Below are positions 8,256 to 16,532 of a stretch of DNA of 41,266 nt, in pieces (positions within the stretch are counted from its first letter, which is position 1; every line of letters begins with the position of its first letter). Origin of the DNA: Lentisphaerales bacterium (GTDB taxonomy: Bacteria > Verrucomicrobiota > Lentisphaeria > Lentisphaerales > Lentisphaeraceae). The DNA is taken from contig JAKVBD010000044.1 in assembly GCA_022446985.1 (NCBI GenBank), forward strand, positions 1-41,266, written 5' to 3'. Position numbers and translations under genes: made by a program. The notes beneath the pieces are model-generated. The model did no database searches. It was given only the letters and a program-made list of their open reading frames with translations, and had not been told where the DNA came from.

Positions 8256-9680
8256 TTACTTTTGGTAAAGGTTATCCATAATTTCTTTTACATCTCTGTA
8301 TGAAACATCGACTTCATAAATGGCCTTGAACTGTTCCATGCTCTCATCTTCACGGCCCATCTCTTTGAGAGCACCAGCATAATCATACAAAACATCCAGC
8401 TTCTCTTCATTCATCACTTCGATTTCATCGAGAAGCGACTCAAATTCTTTAATACCAATATCATACTGCTTTTTAATGACAAAACATTTGGCTTTATGCA
8501 AAGTTGCATTTTTTCTATGGCGCGGGCTTCCCTGCGCTTTCTGGAACTCTTGAAGTGCTTCATCGACTTCCTGACGCTCCCAAAGGATCATTGCCAGTTC
8601 CATATGCACATTGGCATCATTTGAGTATGTCTGAGCTCTTTCACGGGCTTTCTGAAGAAGGAAATTAGACTTCTGCTTTTCAAGTGTGCCTATTTCTGTA
8701 GCTGCTTGGGCAGTTTCTGAGTCACCTTTTTCGGCGTATTCTTCCCACGCTTTAATAGCTGTATTGAAACGTCCCTCAACCGCAGTATAAATCATTTTCT
8801 GCACACTTGGATCAGCTTGGCCGCCTGTATCCAAAACGTGTTGTAAATGCTCAATCGCTTCATCGAAACGGTCAACTTTCATAAGACTGCGTGCGAGCTT
8901 CTTTCGTATATCTAAATTATCTTGACCGGCCTGAAGCATCGCTTGATATTTCTCAATTAACTCTTGAGCTGAATCTGCATCTCTAGCGACTTCGTCGCGA
9001 ACTGGGCCACGCGTCCCTGGGACTCCTGCATTTTTACCACCTGCTGCTGCAGCTGTCTGACCACTAGAGTTCGTTTCCATCCATGTACTTTTATCCATAG
9101 CTGAACGAGCCATAGCATTTTTCAACATTGACTGATATTCGCCATTATTAGGCTCTATAGCAATAATCTTTCTACAGGTTTGAACCGCTTTATCTCCCTG
9201 TTCATTATCAAGGTAAAGTTCATACAACCATTTGAGAGCCGGAATATCTTTGGTGTGAAACTTGATCAAAAAATCAAGTGTATCGATTGCCAACCACTCC
9301 ATATCGCCTTCTTCAGCAGCTTTAGCAAGAAGTTTGAGAGCTCCTGGAATTGTTGGATCTTTAGCAAGTACACTTTCTGCTACTTGCATAGCTTCACTAT
9401 ATTGCTCTTTTTTTATGAGGCCTGGACCTTTGACATTTAGAGCCATGGTGCTTTTTGTCGCGATCCAAGCTGAACGAGCGCCGCTCATTTTGTGATTAAT
9501 TTTATCTAACTCGACTTTTCTCAGCTCATGGCGAGCGTCACGAAACTCTGGACAGTGTTTTAGTGCAGTGTTAAACATTTCAATTGCATAATCCAGATTC
9601 TGCTGCCTGGCCGCTTCTTGTGCTTTTGTGTAAAAGCCTCTTACTCGCTGATCGATATCTCTAGGGCTCTTTGGCTCCAT
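8256..9680 (-). CDS. Tetratricopeptide-repeat protein, first gene of kinase operon
   Basis: A soluble 474-residue protein made largely of TPR-like helix pairs. Clear repeats lie near 15-50 (YAIEMFNTALKHCPEF), 95-125, 150-205, 240-300 (FDEAIEHLQHVLDTG), 365-405 (VDEALQEFQKAQ) and 410-470. A Gly/Ala/Thr-rich flexible insert at about 205-232 separates two TPR arrays. TPR arrays usually scaffold protein partners, and here the likely partners are the kinase and zinc-ribbon membrane protein encoded immediately downstream. An AGGAG element lies about 10 bases before the ATG and a good promoter is found at 9745-9776. There is no signal peptide. Function is not known. Confidence 0.9.
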   Translation of the reverse strand: MEPKSPRDIDQRVRGFYTKAQEAARQQNLDYAIEMFNTALKHCPEFRDARHELRKVELDKINHKMSGARSAWIATKSTMALNVKGPGLIKKEQYSEAMQVAESVLAKDPTIPGALKLLAKAAEEGDMEWLAIDTLDFLIKFHTKDIPALKWLYELYLDNEQGDKAVQTCRKIIAIEPNNGEYQSMLKNAMARSAMDKSTWMETNSSGQTAAAAGGKNAGVPGTRGPVRDEVARDADSAQELIEKYQAMLQAGQDNLDIRKKLARSLMKVDRFDEAIEHLQHVLDTGGQADPSVQKMIYTAVEGRFNTAIKAWEEYAEKGDSETAQAATEIGTLEKQKSNFLLQKARERAQTYSNDANVHMELAMILWERQEVDEALQEFQKAQGSPRHRKNATLHKAKCFVIKKQYDIGIKEFESLLDEIEVMNEEKLDVLYDYAGALKEMGREDESMEQFKAIYEVDVSYRDVKEIMDNLYQK

Positions 9681-9744
9681 TGACGCTGACTCCTAAATAA
9701 CTTTTATTAGAGGTTAGATAACAATCCACAATACCTCATTGCCT

Positions 9745-9776
9745 ATTATATACCAGTTGTATTAATATACAGTCAA
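9745..9776 (-). promoter_or_regulatory. Predicted sigma-70-type promoter of TPR-kinase operon
   Basis: On the minus strand, TTGACT (9776-9771) is followed by an 18-base spacer and TATATAAT (9752-9745). It points toward the TPR gene, leaving a leader of roughly 60 bases. This is a sequence match only. Confidence 0.6.
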
Positions 9777-9871
9777 TACGCATAGTTTGAAAAAAAGACT
9801 TCTTTTATGCAAGCCCAGTTAAAGCATAGCTTGATTTTTCATTCCAAAAATGTACTTAATTTAAAAAAGCA

Positions 9872-9913
9872 TAAACAGTTATACTCTTAACTCAAGAAGC
9901 AGTTAACTGTTTA
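9872..9913. promoter_or_regulatory. Inverted repeat in the pyrB upstream region
   Basis: TAAACAGTT at 9872-9880 is the exact reverse complement of AACTGTTTA at 9905-9913. Between them, TTAACT (9887-9892) can pair with AGTTAA (9901-9906), so the two structures compete. A -10-like TATACT (9880-9885) lies at the inner edge of the left arm. This may be an operator around the pyrB promoter or a leader hairpin, and I cannot tell which. Confidence 0.4.
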
Positions 9914-9942
9914 CCCAGGGATACAAAATTTATGAGGCCTCA

Positions 9943-11058
9943 ATGAATAAGGATTTCCTTACTTACGACTGGAACAGTTTTAACAATCTAAGCATTTCAG
10001 AGAAGGTTGAACTATTCAACCATGGCAAAAAGCCTTATCACGGCCTCATGGCTCAGCAATTCAACCGTGCTTATCTTGACGAAATTTACCACTTGACGAA
10101 TGTCATTCGTGCCATTAGTAAGTCAAAACAAGGCAGTCTTTTTTTGCAGTCCTTGCTGCCTCACAAAAAAGCAATGCTCTACTTCATGCAACCTTCGACT
10201 AGAACTTACTTGAGTTTCAGAACGGCATGTCAGATTCTCGGCATTCAAACCAGTGATGTTCGCGATAGCTCAATAAGCTCTGAAGTTAAAGGCGAATCCA
10301 GTGAAGATACTTTAAGAACCTTCTCAAGTTACTTTGACTATATCATCATGCGTCACCCTGAAGAAGGCATGGCAGAAAGAGCTGCATGGGTTCTTGAACA
10401 CTCCGATCGTACTGTTCCCGTTTTGAATGCCGGCTCAGGTAAAGACCAACACCCGACGCAAGGCTTGCTGGATATTTATACACTTAGACGTTCATTCGAA
10501 AATCACGGTGGTTTAAAAGACAAAACAATTATTCTTGCAGGTGACTTACTAAGGGGCAGAACAGTAAGAAGCCTGGCTCAACTTCTAACCCATTTTGAAG
10601 GTATTAAATTGATCCTTTCATCTCCGGAAAAGTTCCGCATGAAAGAAGACGTCATTAAAATTTTAGAAGATTCAAATACCGAGTATGTCGTCACAGATAA
10701 GTTCAAAGAACATTTACCTGAAGCCGATGCCATCTACATGACTCGAGTCCAAGACGAACATGATTCTGGAGGAGAAAAAAGCGAACGCTCCTTGCCGGAC
10801 TTCAGTCTCACTGTTGATGACTTGTCAAATCTTAAAGAACACGTTGCTATCCTACACCCGCTGCCTCGTCGTGATGAACTCGACCCAGGCATTGACAATG
10901 ACCCTCGCGCTAAATACTGGCGTCAGGAAAGAAATGGTATGTGGTCCAGAGCCGCACTTATCATTCTTATTGCCGACAAGCAACAGGAAGTTCTTGATTA
11001 CTGGCATCAAATCACTCGTCAGGTCAACCACACTGCAAAAGCTCTTCCCAGAAACTAA
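9943..11058 (+). CDS. pyrB: Aspartate carbamoyltransferase catalytic chain
   Basis: Catalyses carbamoyl phosphate + L-aspartate to N-carbamoyl-aspartate, the committed step of pyrimidine synthesis. Visible signatures are carbamoyl-phosphate loop STRT at 85-88, the 80s-loop VKGES with Lys116, MRHPEEG at 136-142, HPTQ at 170-173, the aspartate-specific MTRVQ at 266-270, and HPLPR at 305-309. TRVQ and the Lys in the mobile loop separate it from ornithine-type transcarbamoylases. At 371 residues it is longer than E. coli PyrB (about 310). The surplus is an N-terminal extension of about 35-40 residues plus small insertions. No pyrI regulatory chain is adjacent. gshA follows after 14 bases. GAGG precedes the ATG by about 6 bases. 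Confidence 0.93.
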   Translation: MNKDFLTYDWNSFNNLSISEKVELFNHGKKPYHGLMAQQFNRAYLDEIYHLTNVIRAISKSKQGSLFLQSLLPHKKAMLYFMQPSTRTYLSFRTACQILGIQTSDVRDSSISSEVKGESSEDTLRTFSSYFDYIIMRHPEEGMAERAAWVLEHSDRTVPVLNAGSGKDQHPTQGLLDIYTLRRSFENHGGLKDKTIILAGDLLRGRTVRSLAQLLTHFEGIKLILSSPEKFRMKEDVIKILEDSNTEYVVTDKFKEHLPEADAIYMTRVQDEHDSGGEKSERSLPDFSLTVDDLSNLKEHVAILHPLPRRDELDPGIDNDPRAKYWRQERNGMWSRAALIILIADKQQEVLDYWHQITRQVNHTAKALPRN

Positions 11059-11072
11059 ATACTGGAAATCCT

Positions 11073-12653
11073 GTGTACAACTTCGAAAAGCTACCAGCTG
11101 CTTTAAAGACTCTTAGGGCAGCAGGTCTGAAAGGGCAACTTCCATATATCAATAGAGGCATGGAAAAAGAAGGTCTTCGACAAACTTATGACGGTCAACT
11201 TGCACAAACTCCTCATCCGGAGAAGTTAGGTTCTGCCCTCACGAATAAGTACATCACCACTGACTATAGTGAAGCATTAATCGAATTCATCACACCAATC
11301 TTCAAAGAGTCAAAAGACCTCCAAGAGTTCTTACTCAGCTTACATTCATTTGCCAGGCAAAACCTGCCTAAGGGTGAAAGCTTTTGGTGTCATTCTATGC
11401 CTTGTATCCTGACTGCAGAAGAGGACATACCAATTGCAGAGTATGGCTCATCGAACATCGGTAAAATGAAATACATTTACCGCCAAGGCCTTGCTTGGCG
11501 CTATACCAAAAGAATGCAGACTATTGCCGGAATTCACTATAACTTTTCATACCCTGAAGAGCTTTGGAAGTTTCTCCACCTACATGAAAATTCCAAACTA
11601 TCGTTACAGGATTTCAAATCAGTAAAGTACTTTGATCTGATTAGAAACTTCCAGAGATATGTTTGGTTGTTATTTTACTTCACTGGCTCTTCTCCTACTC
11701 TTTGTAAATCTTTTTTAAGTGGTCAAAAGCACAATCTTGAATCCTTTGATGATTGCACCGCTTACTTGCCTCATGCAACATCCTTGAGAATGAGCGACCT
11801 TGGCTACACCAATAACGAACAGCAATCATTGAATGTTTCATTTAATTCAATTGAAGAATATGTAGATTCTTTATCTAAGGCGATAGACACACCTTCTGAA
11901 GAGTTTGCCAAAATCGGCGTAAAAGTCGATGGCCAATACCGTCAGCTCAACGATAGTATCCTGCAAATTGAAAATGAATTCTACAGTATTGTTCGTCCAA
12001 AACGTACTACGCACAGTGCGGAAAAGCCTACTCTGGCACTCAAAAAACGCGGCGTTGAATATGTCGAAATCCGAATGCTGGACATCAACCCATTTGAAGC
12101 AACTGGTATATCAGATGAACAATTTAATTTATTAGACATCATCATGCTCGCCTGTTTAATTAATCCGAGCCCTCCAATTTGTGATAATGAATGGCAAGCG
12201 ATTCAAAAAAATCAGCAAAAAGCAATCCTTGAAGGTCGAAAACCGGATCTTAAGATATCAACTTTAGAAAACGGCGAAGTTCCTTTCTCTCAACTTGCCT
12301 CAAACTGCCTCGAAAATCTACATAGCGTTGCACAGTTCCTCGATGAGAATTTTGAGGTCGAAGATTATAAAAAAACTTTATTAAACGCTAAAAAATCTTT
12401 AGAAGACTCTTCTTTAACACCTTCGGGCAAAGTTTTAAAAGAAATGGCAAAAGGCACATGCTCTTACTATCCATTTGCCCGAAATATTTCCGCGAAACAC
12501 AATGACACTTTCTTAAACAAAGAAATTAACTCTGAACTCCTAAGGCACTTCATCTCTGAAGCCAGTCGTTCATTGCAAGCTCAAAAAGATCTAGAAGACA
12601 CTGAGACAAAATCTTTTGAGCAATTTCTAGAAGAATACTTCCAACAAAGTTAA
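11073..12653 (+). CDS. gshA: Glutamate-cysteine ligase (proteobacterial GshA type)
   Basis: Ligates glutamate and cysteine with ATP, the first step of glutathione synthesis. The N-terminal region follows the E. coli GshA pattern closely: NRGMEKEGLRQ, then HPEKLGSALTNKYITTDYSEALIEFITP broken over residues about 28-75. Length (526) is close to E. coli GshA (518). The start is GTG at 11073. It is chosen because the conserved N-terminal helix begins there, and the first in-frame ATG downstream would delete it. It lies 14 bases after pyrB, so it is probably co-transcribed. No gshB is in the window. Confidence 0.94.
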   Translation: MYNFEKLPAALKTLRAAGLKGQLPYINRGMEKEGLRQTYDGQLAQTPHPEKLGSALTNKYITTDYSEALIEFITPIFKESKDLQEFLLSLHSFARQNLPKGESFWCHSMPCILTAEEDIPIAEYGSSNIGKMKYIYRQGLAWRYTKRMQTIAGIHYNFSYPEELWKFLHLHENSKLSLQDFKSVKYFDLIRNFQRYVWLLFYFTGSSPTLCKSFLSGQKHNLESFDDCTAYLPHATSLRMSDLGYTNNEQQSLNVSFNSIEEYVDSLSKAIDTPSEEFAKIGVKVDGQYRQLNDSILQIENEFYSIVRPKRTTHSAEKPTLALKKRGVEYVEIRMLDINPFEATGISDEQFNLLDIIMLACLINPSPPICDNEWQAIQKNQQKAILEGRKPDLKISTLENGEVPFSQLASNCLENLHSVAQFLDENFEVEDYKKTLLNAKKSLEDSSLTPSGKVLKEMAKGTCSYYPFARNISAKHNDTFLNKEINSELLRHFISEASRSLQAQKDLEDTETKSFEQFLEEYFQQS

Positions 12654-12715
12654 TCTAGCTACAATCTCCTAAACTTCGTAAAATTAGCTAAGGAGCTAAA
12701 TATTTACGAGGTTTT

Positions 12716-14059
12716 ATGAAATTCCGTGAAGTCAACTTTGATGGCCTGGTTGGCCCCAACCACAATTATGCTGGCCTGGCAGAAGGCAACCTGGCCTCTA
12801 CGACTAACGGCAAAAATACTTCACACCCTAAAGCTGCAGCTCTTCAAGGTCTCGAAAAAATGAAAGCGCTTTTTGACCTTGGTTTAACTCAAGGAGTTCT
12901 CCCCCCTCTTCAAAGACCTGATTTAGCCTGTCTAAAAAAACTGGGTTTCTCAGGAAACCCCAAAAAGATTATCTCTAAAGCTGCTAGCTCTGCTCCGGAG
13001 CTTCTTGCTGCGGTTTACAGCTCTTCATCTATGTGGACAGCCAATGCTGCAACGGTATCACCTTCATGTGACACAAAAGACATAAGACTTCACTTAACTA
13101 CGGCTAATCTCAACTCAAACTTTCACCGCTCCATAGAAGCGGATCACACTCACTTTAATCTCAAACAAATCTTTAGTAACAAAAAGTTATTTGAAGTGCA
13201 TCAACCTCTTCCTCAAACAGAAGAACTTGCAGATGAAGGGGGTGCGAATCACATGCGACTTTCCTCAAAAGATTTTTCAAAGGGCCTAGAGCTATTCGTT
13301 TATGGAAAAGAAAAAGGCAGAGTTTCCAGTAAAAGATATTCAGCAAGACAACACCTTTCCGCATCAAGATCCATTATCCGCCAACATAAGCTCACAGAAA
13401 AGAACTCTTTTCTCATCAGGCAAAACCCCAAAGTTATTGATCAGGGAGTTTTTCATAATGATGTTATCTCGACCAGTAACGGAAACTTTCTGCTAACACA
13501 TGAAACTGCTTTTTCGTCTCAAAAGAAAACATTGAATTCTATTTCTGAACTATTTTTGGAACGATGTCATGAACAACTACTGATTAAGAGTGTAAAAAGC
13601 CAAGAGTTATCAGTCGAAGAGTCCATCAACAGCTACCTCTTCAATTCACAAATAGTCACTTTGGACAATGACTCAATGATCCTTATCGCTCCTGAAGAAT
13701 GTCGGCAAAGTACAAAAACCAAAGCTGTCATCGATTCAATCATCGCCGATGCGAAGTATCCTGTCTCACAAGTTAAATATTTCGATCTAAAGCAGAGTAT
13801 GAGTAATGGTGGTGGACCAGCTTGTCTCAGACTGCGAGTTTTAATGAACGACAAAGAAATACAGGCAGTCAACCAAAGTTTTCTATTCACCAACAAGCTG
13901 TATAAAAAACTGAAGAAATGGGTAAAAAAGCACTACAGAGACGATCTCGCCCCCAAAGACCTCGCCGATCCTTTTCTATATGAAGAAATATTAACTGCTT
14001 TAGATGAGCTCAGTCAGATACTAAGAGCACCCAAACTTTATCCGTTCCAAAGATACTAG
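12716..14059 (+). CDS. astB: N-succinylarginine dihydrolase
   Basis: Hydrolyses N2-succinylarginine to N2-succinylornithine, CO2 and two ammonia, step two of the arginine succinyltransferase pathway. The fold and signatures match AstB: the start [19 protein letters not shown], the catalytic Glu in [11 protein letters not shown], the catalytic His in FHNDVIS, and the nucleophilic Cys in [12 protein letters not shown]. Length (447) equals the family norm. All three catalytic residues are present. It follows gshA by 62 bases with GAGG before the ATG. None of astA, astC, astD or astE is in the window, so whether the complete pathway exists is unknown. Its TAG stop overlaps the TAG stop of the convergent kbl at a shared CTAG. 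Confidence 0.94.
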   Translation: MKFREVNFDGLVGPNHNYAGLAEGNLASTTNGKNTSHPKAAALQGLEKMKALFDLGLTQGVLPPLQRPDLACLKKLGFSGNPKKIISKAASSAPELLAAVYSSSSMWTANAATVSPSCDTKDIRLHLTTANLNSNFHRSIEADHTHFNLKQIFSNKKLFEVHQPLPQTEELADEGGANHMRLSSKDFSKGLELFVYGKEKGRVSSKRYSARQHLSASRSIIRQHKLTEKNSFLIRQNPKVIDQGVFHNDVISTSNGNFLLTHETAFSSQKKTLNSISELFLERCHEQLLIKSVKSQELSVEESINSYLFNSQIVTLDNDSMILIAPEECRQSTKTKAVIDSIIADAKYPVSQVKYFDLKQSMSNGGGPACLRLRVLMNDKEIQAVNQSFLFTNKLYKKLKKWVKKHYRDDLAPKDLADPFLYEEILTALDELSQILRAPKLYPFQRY

Positions 14060-15246
14060 AGTTTCATTTCGCTCTTCACTTCACTAAAAGCCTGAATGGC
14101 TTTTAAAATATCTTCATCTGAGTGTGCTGCTGAAATCTGAACTCGTATTCGAGCCTTTTCCTGAGGTACTACCGGGTAAGAAAAAGCAATTACATATACT
14201 CCCTTCTGAAGTAAACGGTCAGCTGCTTCCGCAGCAATCTTAGCATCATAAAACATGACAGGAGTTATGGGGTGCTCTCCTTCTAAAATTTCAAAACCGG
14301 CGTCTTTCATACCGCTTCGAAATTTTTGAGTGTTTGCTCGCAACTTAGCAAGTTTATCCGGAGCACTCTCAATCATATCTAAAACTTTAATGGAAGCTCC
14401 GGCAATTGCAGGCGCTATAGAATTCGAAAATAAATTGGGCCGAGAACGCTGACGTAAAATATCAACAATCTCTTGACGGGCTGCAGTATATCCTCCGCTT
14501 GCACCTCCTAAAGCTTTACCAAGAGTTCCTGTAATGATATCTACACGATCCATAACCTGGCAATATTCATGTGTACCTCGCCCCTTTTCTCCAATAAAAC
14601 CAACGGCATGCGAATCATCCACCATAACCAAGGCATTGTACTTATCTGCAAGGTCACAAATAGCTTTTAAATTTGCGATATAGCCATCCATCGAGAAAAC
14701 CCCATCAGTCGCAATCAACTTATAACGAGCATCATTCGCATCTGCTTGCTGAAGCTGCTTTTCCAAATCGGCCACATCATTATTTTTATAGCGATATCTC
14801 GAAGCTTTGCACAAACGAATACCATCTATGATAGAGGCATGATTCAATTCATCAGAAATCACCGCATCTTCCTTTGAGAGAATAGTTTCAAAAAGCCCGC
14901 CATTTGCATCAAAACAAGATGAATACAAAATCACATCATCCATTCCAAGAAATGAAGCTAGTTTCTGTTCCAGACTCTTGTGCAAATCCTGTGTACCACA
15001 TATAAATCGCACCGATGCCATACCGAAACCATGAGAATCCATGGCCTCTTTAGCAGCATCGATCAATTCAGGGGAATTAGCCATTCCCAGGTAGTTATTG
15101 GCACACATGTTGATCACCTCTGAGCCATCGGCAACTTTTATATGGGATTGCTGAGAGCTTATTATGATCCTCTCTCCTTTGAAAAGCCCAGCTTCTTTAA
15201 TGCCGCCTACTTCATTTTTTAAGTGTTTCAGAAAATTCGCATCCAT
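14056..15246 (-). CDS. kbl: 2-amino-3-ketobutyrate CoA ligase (glycine C-acetyltransferase)
   Basis: PLP enzyme that cleaves 2-amino-3-oxobutyrate with CoA to glycine and acetyl-CoA, pairing with threonine dehydrogenase encoded just upstream. The 396 residues (E. coli 398) include the alpha-oxoamine synthase signatures: NNYLG near 50-54, the substrate His136, the Asp210/His213 pair in [11 protein letters not shown], and the PLP Lys244 in [14 protein letters not shown]. It starts 1 base after the tdh stop, in a two-gene operon in the order tdh-kbl, reversed relative to E. coli kbl-tdh. It converges on astB with no visible terminator. Confidence 0.97.
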   Translation of the reverse strand: MDANFLKHLKNEVGGIKEAGLFKGERIIISSQQSHIKVADGSEVINMCANNYLGMANSPELIDAAKEAMDSHGFGMASVRFICGTQDLHKSLEQKLASFLGMDDVILYSSCFDANGGLFETILSKEDAVISDELNHASIIDGIRLCKASRYRYKNNDVADLEKQLQQADANDARYKLIATDGVFSMDGYIANLKAICDLADKYNALVMVDDSHAVGFIGEKGRGTHEYCQVMDRVDIITGTLGKALGGASGGYTAARQEIVDILRQRSRPNLFSNSIAPAIAGASIKVLDMIESAPDKLAKLRANTQKFRSGMKDAGFEILEGEHPITPVMFYDAKIAAEAADRLLQKGVYVIAFSYPVVPQEKARIRVQISAAHSDEDILKAIQAFSEVKSEMKL

Positions 15247-15247
15247 A

Positions 15248-16282
15248 CTAATCCTCCCAATTCAAAATAACTTTTCCTGACTCTCCAGTCAGCATTTTTT
15301 GAAAGCCTTTTTCAAACTCTATATATTTAAATCTGTGAGTTATGATTGGGCTCAAATCCAGCCCTGAATGGACCATGGCATCCATCTTGTACCAGGTCTC
15401 ATACATTTCCCGACCATAAATCCCTTTAATCATCAAACCTTTAAAAATAACTTTAGACCAATTGATGCTTGTATGATCCGGCATAATACCCAGCATTGAA
15501 ATCTTTCCACCATGAATAATGTGATCTAAAATAGTATCAAAAGCAGAGGGAACTCCAGACATCTCCAAAGCGATATCAAAGCCCTCTCGAATCTTAAGCT
15601 CTTTCTTTACATCATTTAAATTCTCATTGAGAACATTCACTGCTCTGGTAGCACCCATTTTTTCAGCAAGCTTGAGCCTGTAATCATTTACATCTGTTAT
15701 GACTACACAATGAGCACCAGCATGCTTACAAACAGCTGCAGCCATTATGCCAATGGGACCTGCACCTGTAATGAGAACATCTTCACCTACAAGATTCCAT
15801 GAAAGTGCCGCATTTGTGGCATTTCCGAATGGATCAAAAATACTAAGGAGATCTTTGGAAATATCAGGACTGTGCCAAACGTTGGCGGCTGGCAAGCACA
15901 AGTATTCTGCAAAGGCTCCGGGCCGATTAACCCCAATACCTAAAGTCTCTTTTGCTAAATGAGCTCTGCCTGTTCGTATACAACGGCTGGAACCTTGAAT
16001 AACATGCCCTTCTCCTGTTACGATTTCGCCAACCTCACAATCTTTAACATTGCTGCCTACTTCAACTACCTCGCCACTAAATTCATGGCCTATATGCATA
16101 GGAACCGGTATCGTCTCACTGGCCCATTTATCCCATTTATAAATATGAATATCGGTTCCACAGATTGCCGTTCGGTGAATTTTGATCAGTACATCATCTA
16201 TACCAATTTTAGGAATAGAAACTTCTTCCAGACACAATCCTGGAGCTGCATCTTTCTTAACCAAAGCTTTCATTTTATTCAT
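15248..16282 (-). CDS. tdh: L-threonine 3-dehydrogenase lacking structural zinc cysteines
   Basis: Zinc-dependent medium-chain dehydrogenase converting L-threonine and NAD+ to 2-amino-3-ketobutyrate. The catalytic-zinc residues Cys41 (AICGTD), His66 and Glu67 (IGHEF) are kept, as are the NAD motif [10 protein letters not shown] and the C-terminal stretch [13 protein letters not shown]. Identity to E. coli Tdh is visibly high over the whole 344 residues. The lobe that normally holds a structural zinc through four Cys is altered: Q96, S99, I102 (with a single Cys at 101) and A110 stand where E. coli has Cys 93, 96, 99 and 107. The start is well supported by AGGAGG 7 bases upstream of the ATG. 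Expression is probably controlled through the palindrome at 16345-16358. Confidence 0.96.
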   Translation of the reverse strand: MNKMKALVKKDAAPGLCLEEVSIPKIGIDDVLIKIHRTAICGTDIHIYKWDKWASETIPVPMHIGHEFSGEVVEVGSNVKDCEVGEIVTGEGHVIQGSSRCIRTGRAHLAKETLGIGVNRPGAFAEYLCLPAANVWHSPDISKDLLSIFDPFGNATNAALSWNLVGEDVLITGAGPIGIMAAAVCKHAGAHCVVITDVNDYRLKLAEKMGATRAVNVLNENLNDVKKELKIREGFDIALEMSGVPSAFDTILDHIIHGGKISMLGIMPDHTSINWSKVIFKGLMIKGIYGREMYETWYKMDAMVHSGLDLSPIITHRFKYIEFEKGFQKMLTGESGKVILNWED

Positions 16283-16344
16283 AGCAGACCTCCTAAAAGA
16301 TAGAAAAATTCAACTAACTTCCCTACTACTAAATTACACCATTC

Positions 16345-16358
16345 TTTAACCGGTTAAA
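16345..16358. promoter_or_regulatory. 14-bp perfect palindrome, candidate operator of tdh-kbl
   Basis: TTTAACCGGTTAAA is a perfect 14-base palindrome with a CG centre, 63 bases upstream of the tdh start. A -10-like TAATTT lies on the minus strand at 16336-16331, so the palindrome would sit between the -35 and -10 positions, a usual site for a repressor. The form resembles LacI-family operators, but the cognate regulator is unknown. Confidence 0.5.
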
Positions 16359-16532
16359 AGAACCTACAAAATCAGCTCAAGCAGTTAAGCTATTTAAGCC
16401 GCTTACAAGAATCTTTACTGTGAATGTTTAAATCGCTGAATATTTCCGACTTTGCAAGTAAGCAAATGTCACCTATTCGCTATTTAGATGGTAAGAATAA
16501 ATTGATTTAGTACAATAATTAAGATATCCTGA

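Noticed and set aside
9943..11058. Possibility that this is an N-succinyl/acetyl-ornithine carbamoyltransferase because astB is nearby
   Set aside because: The Lys in the mobile loop, HPTQ and MTRVQ are aspartate-carbamoyltransferase signatures.
14056..14059. Overlapping stop codons of astB and kbl at CTAG
   Set aside because: A compact convergent gene end. No functional meaning is evident.
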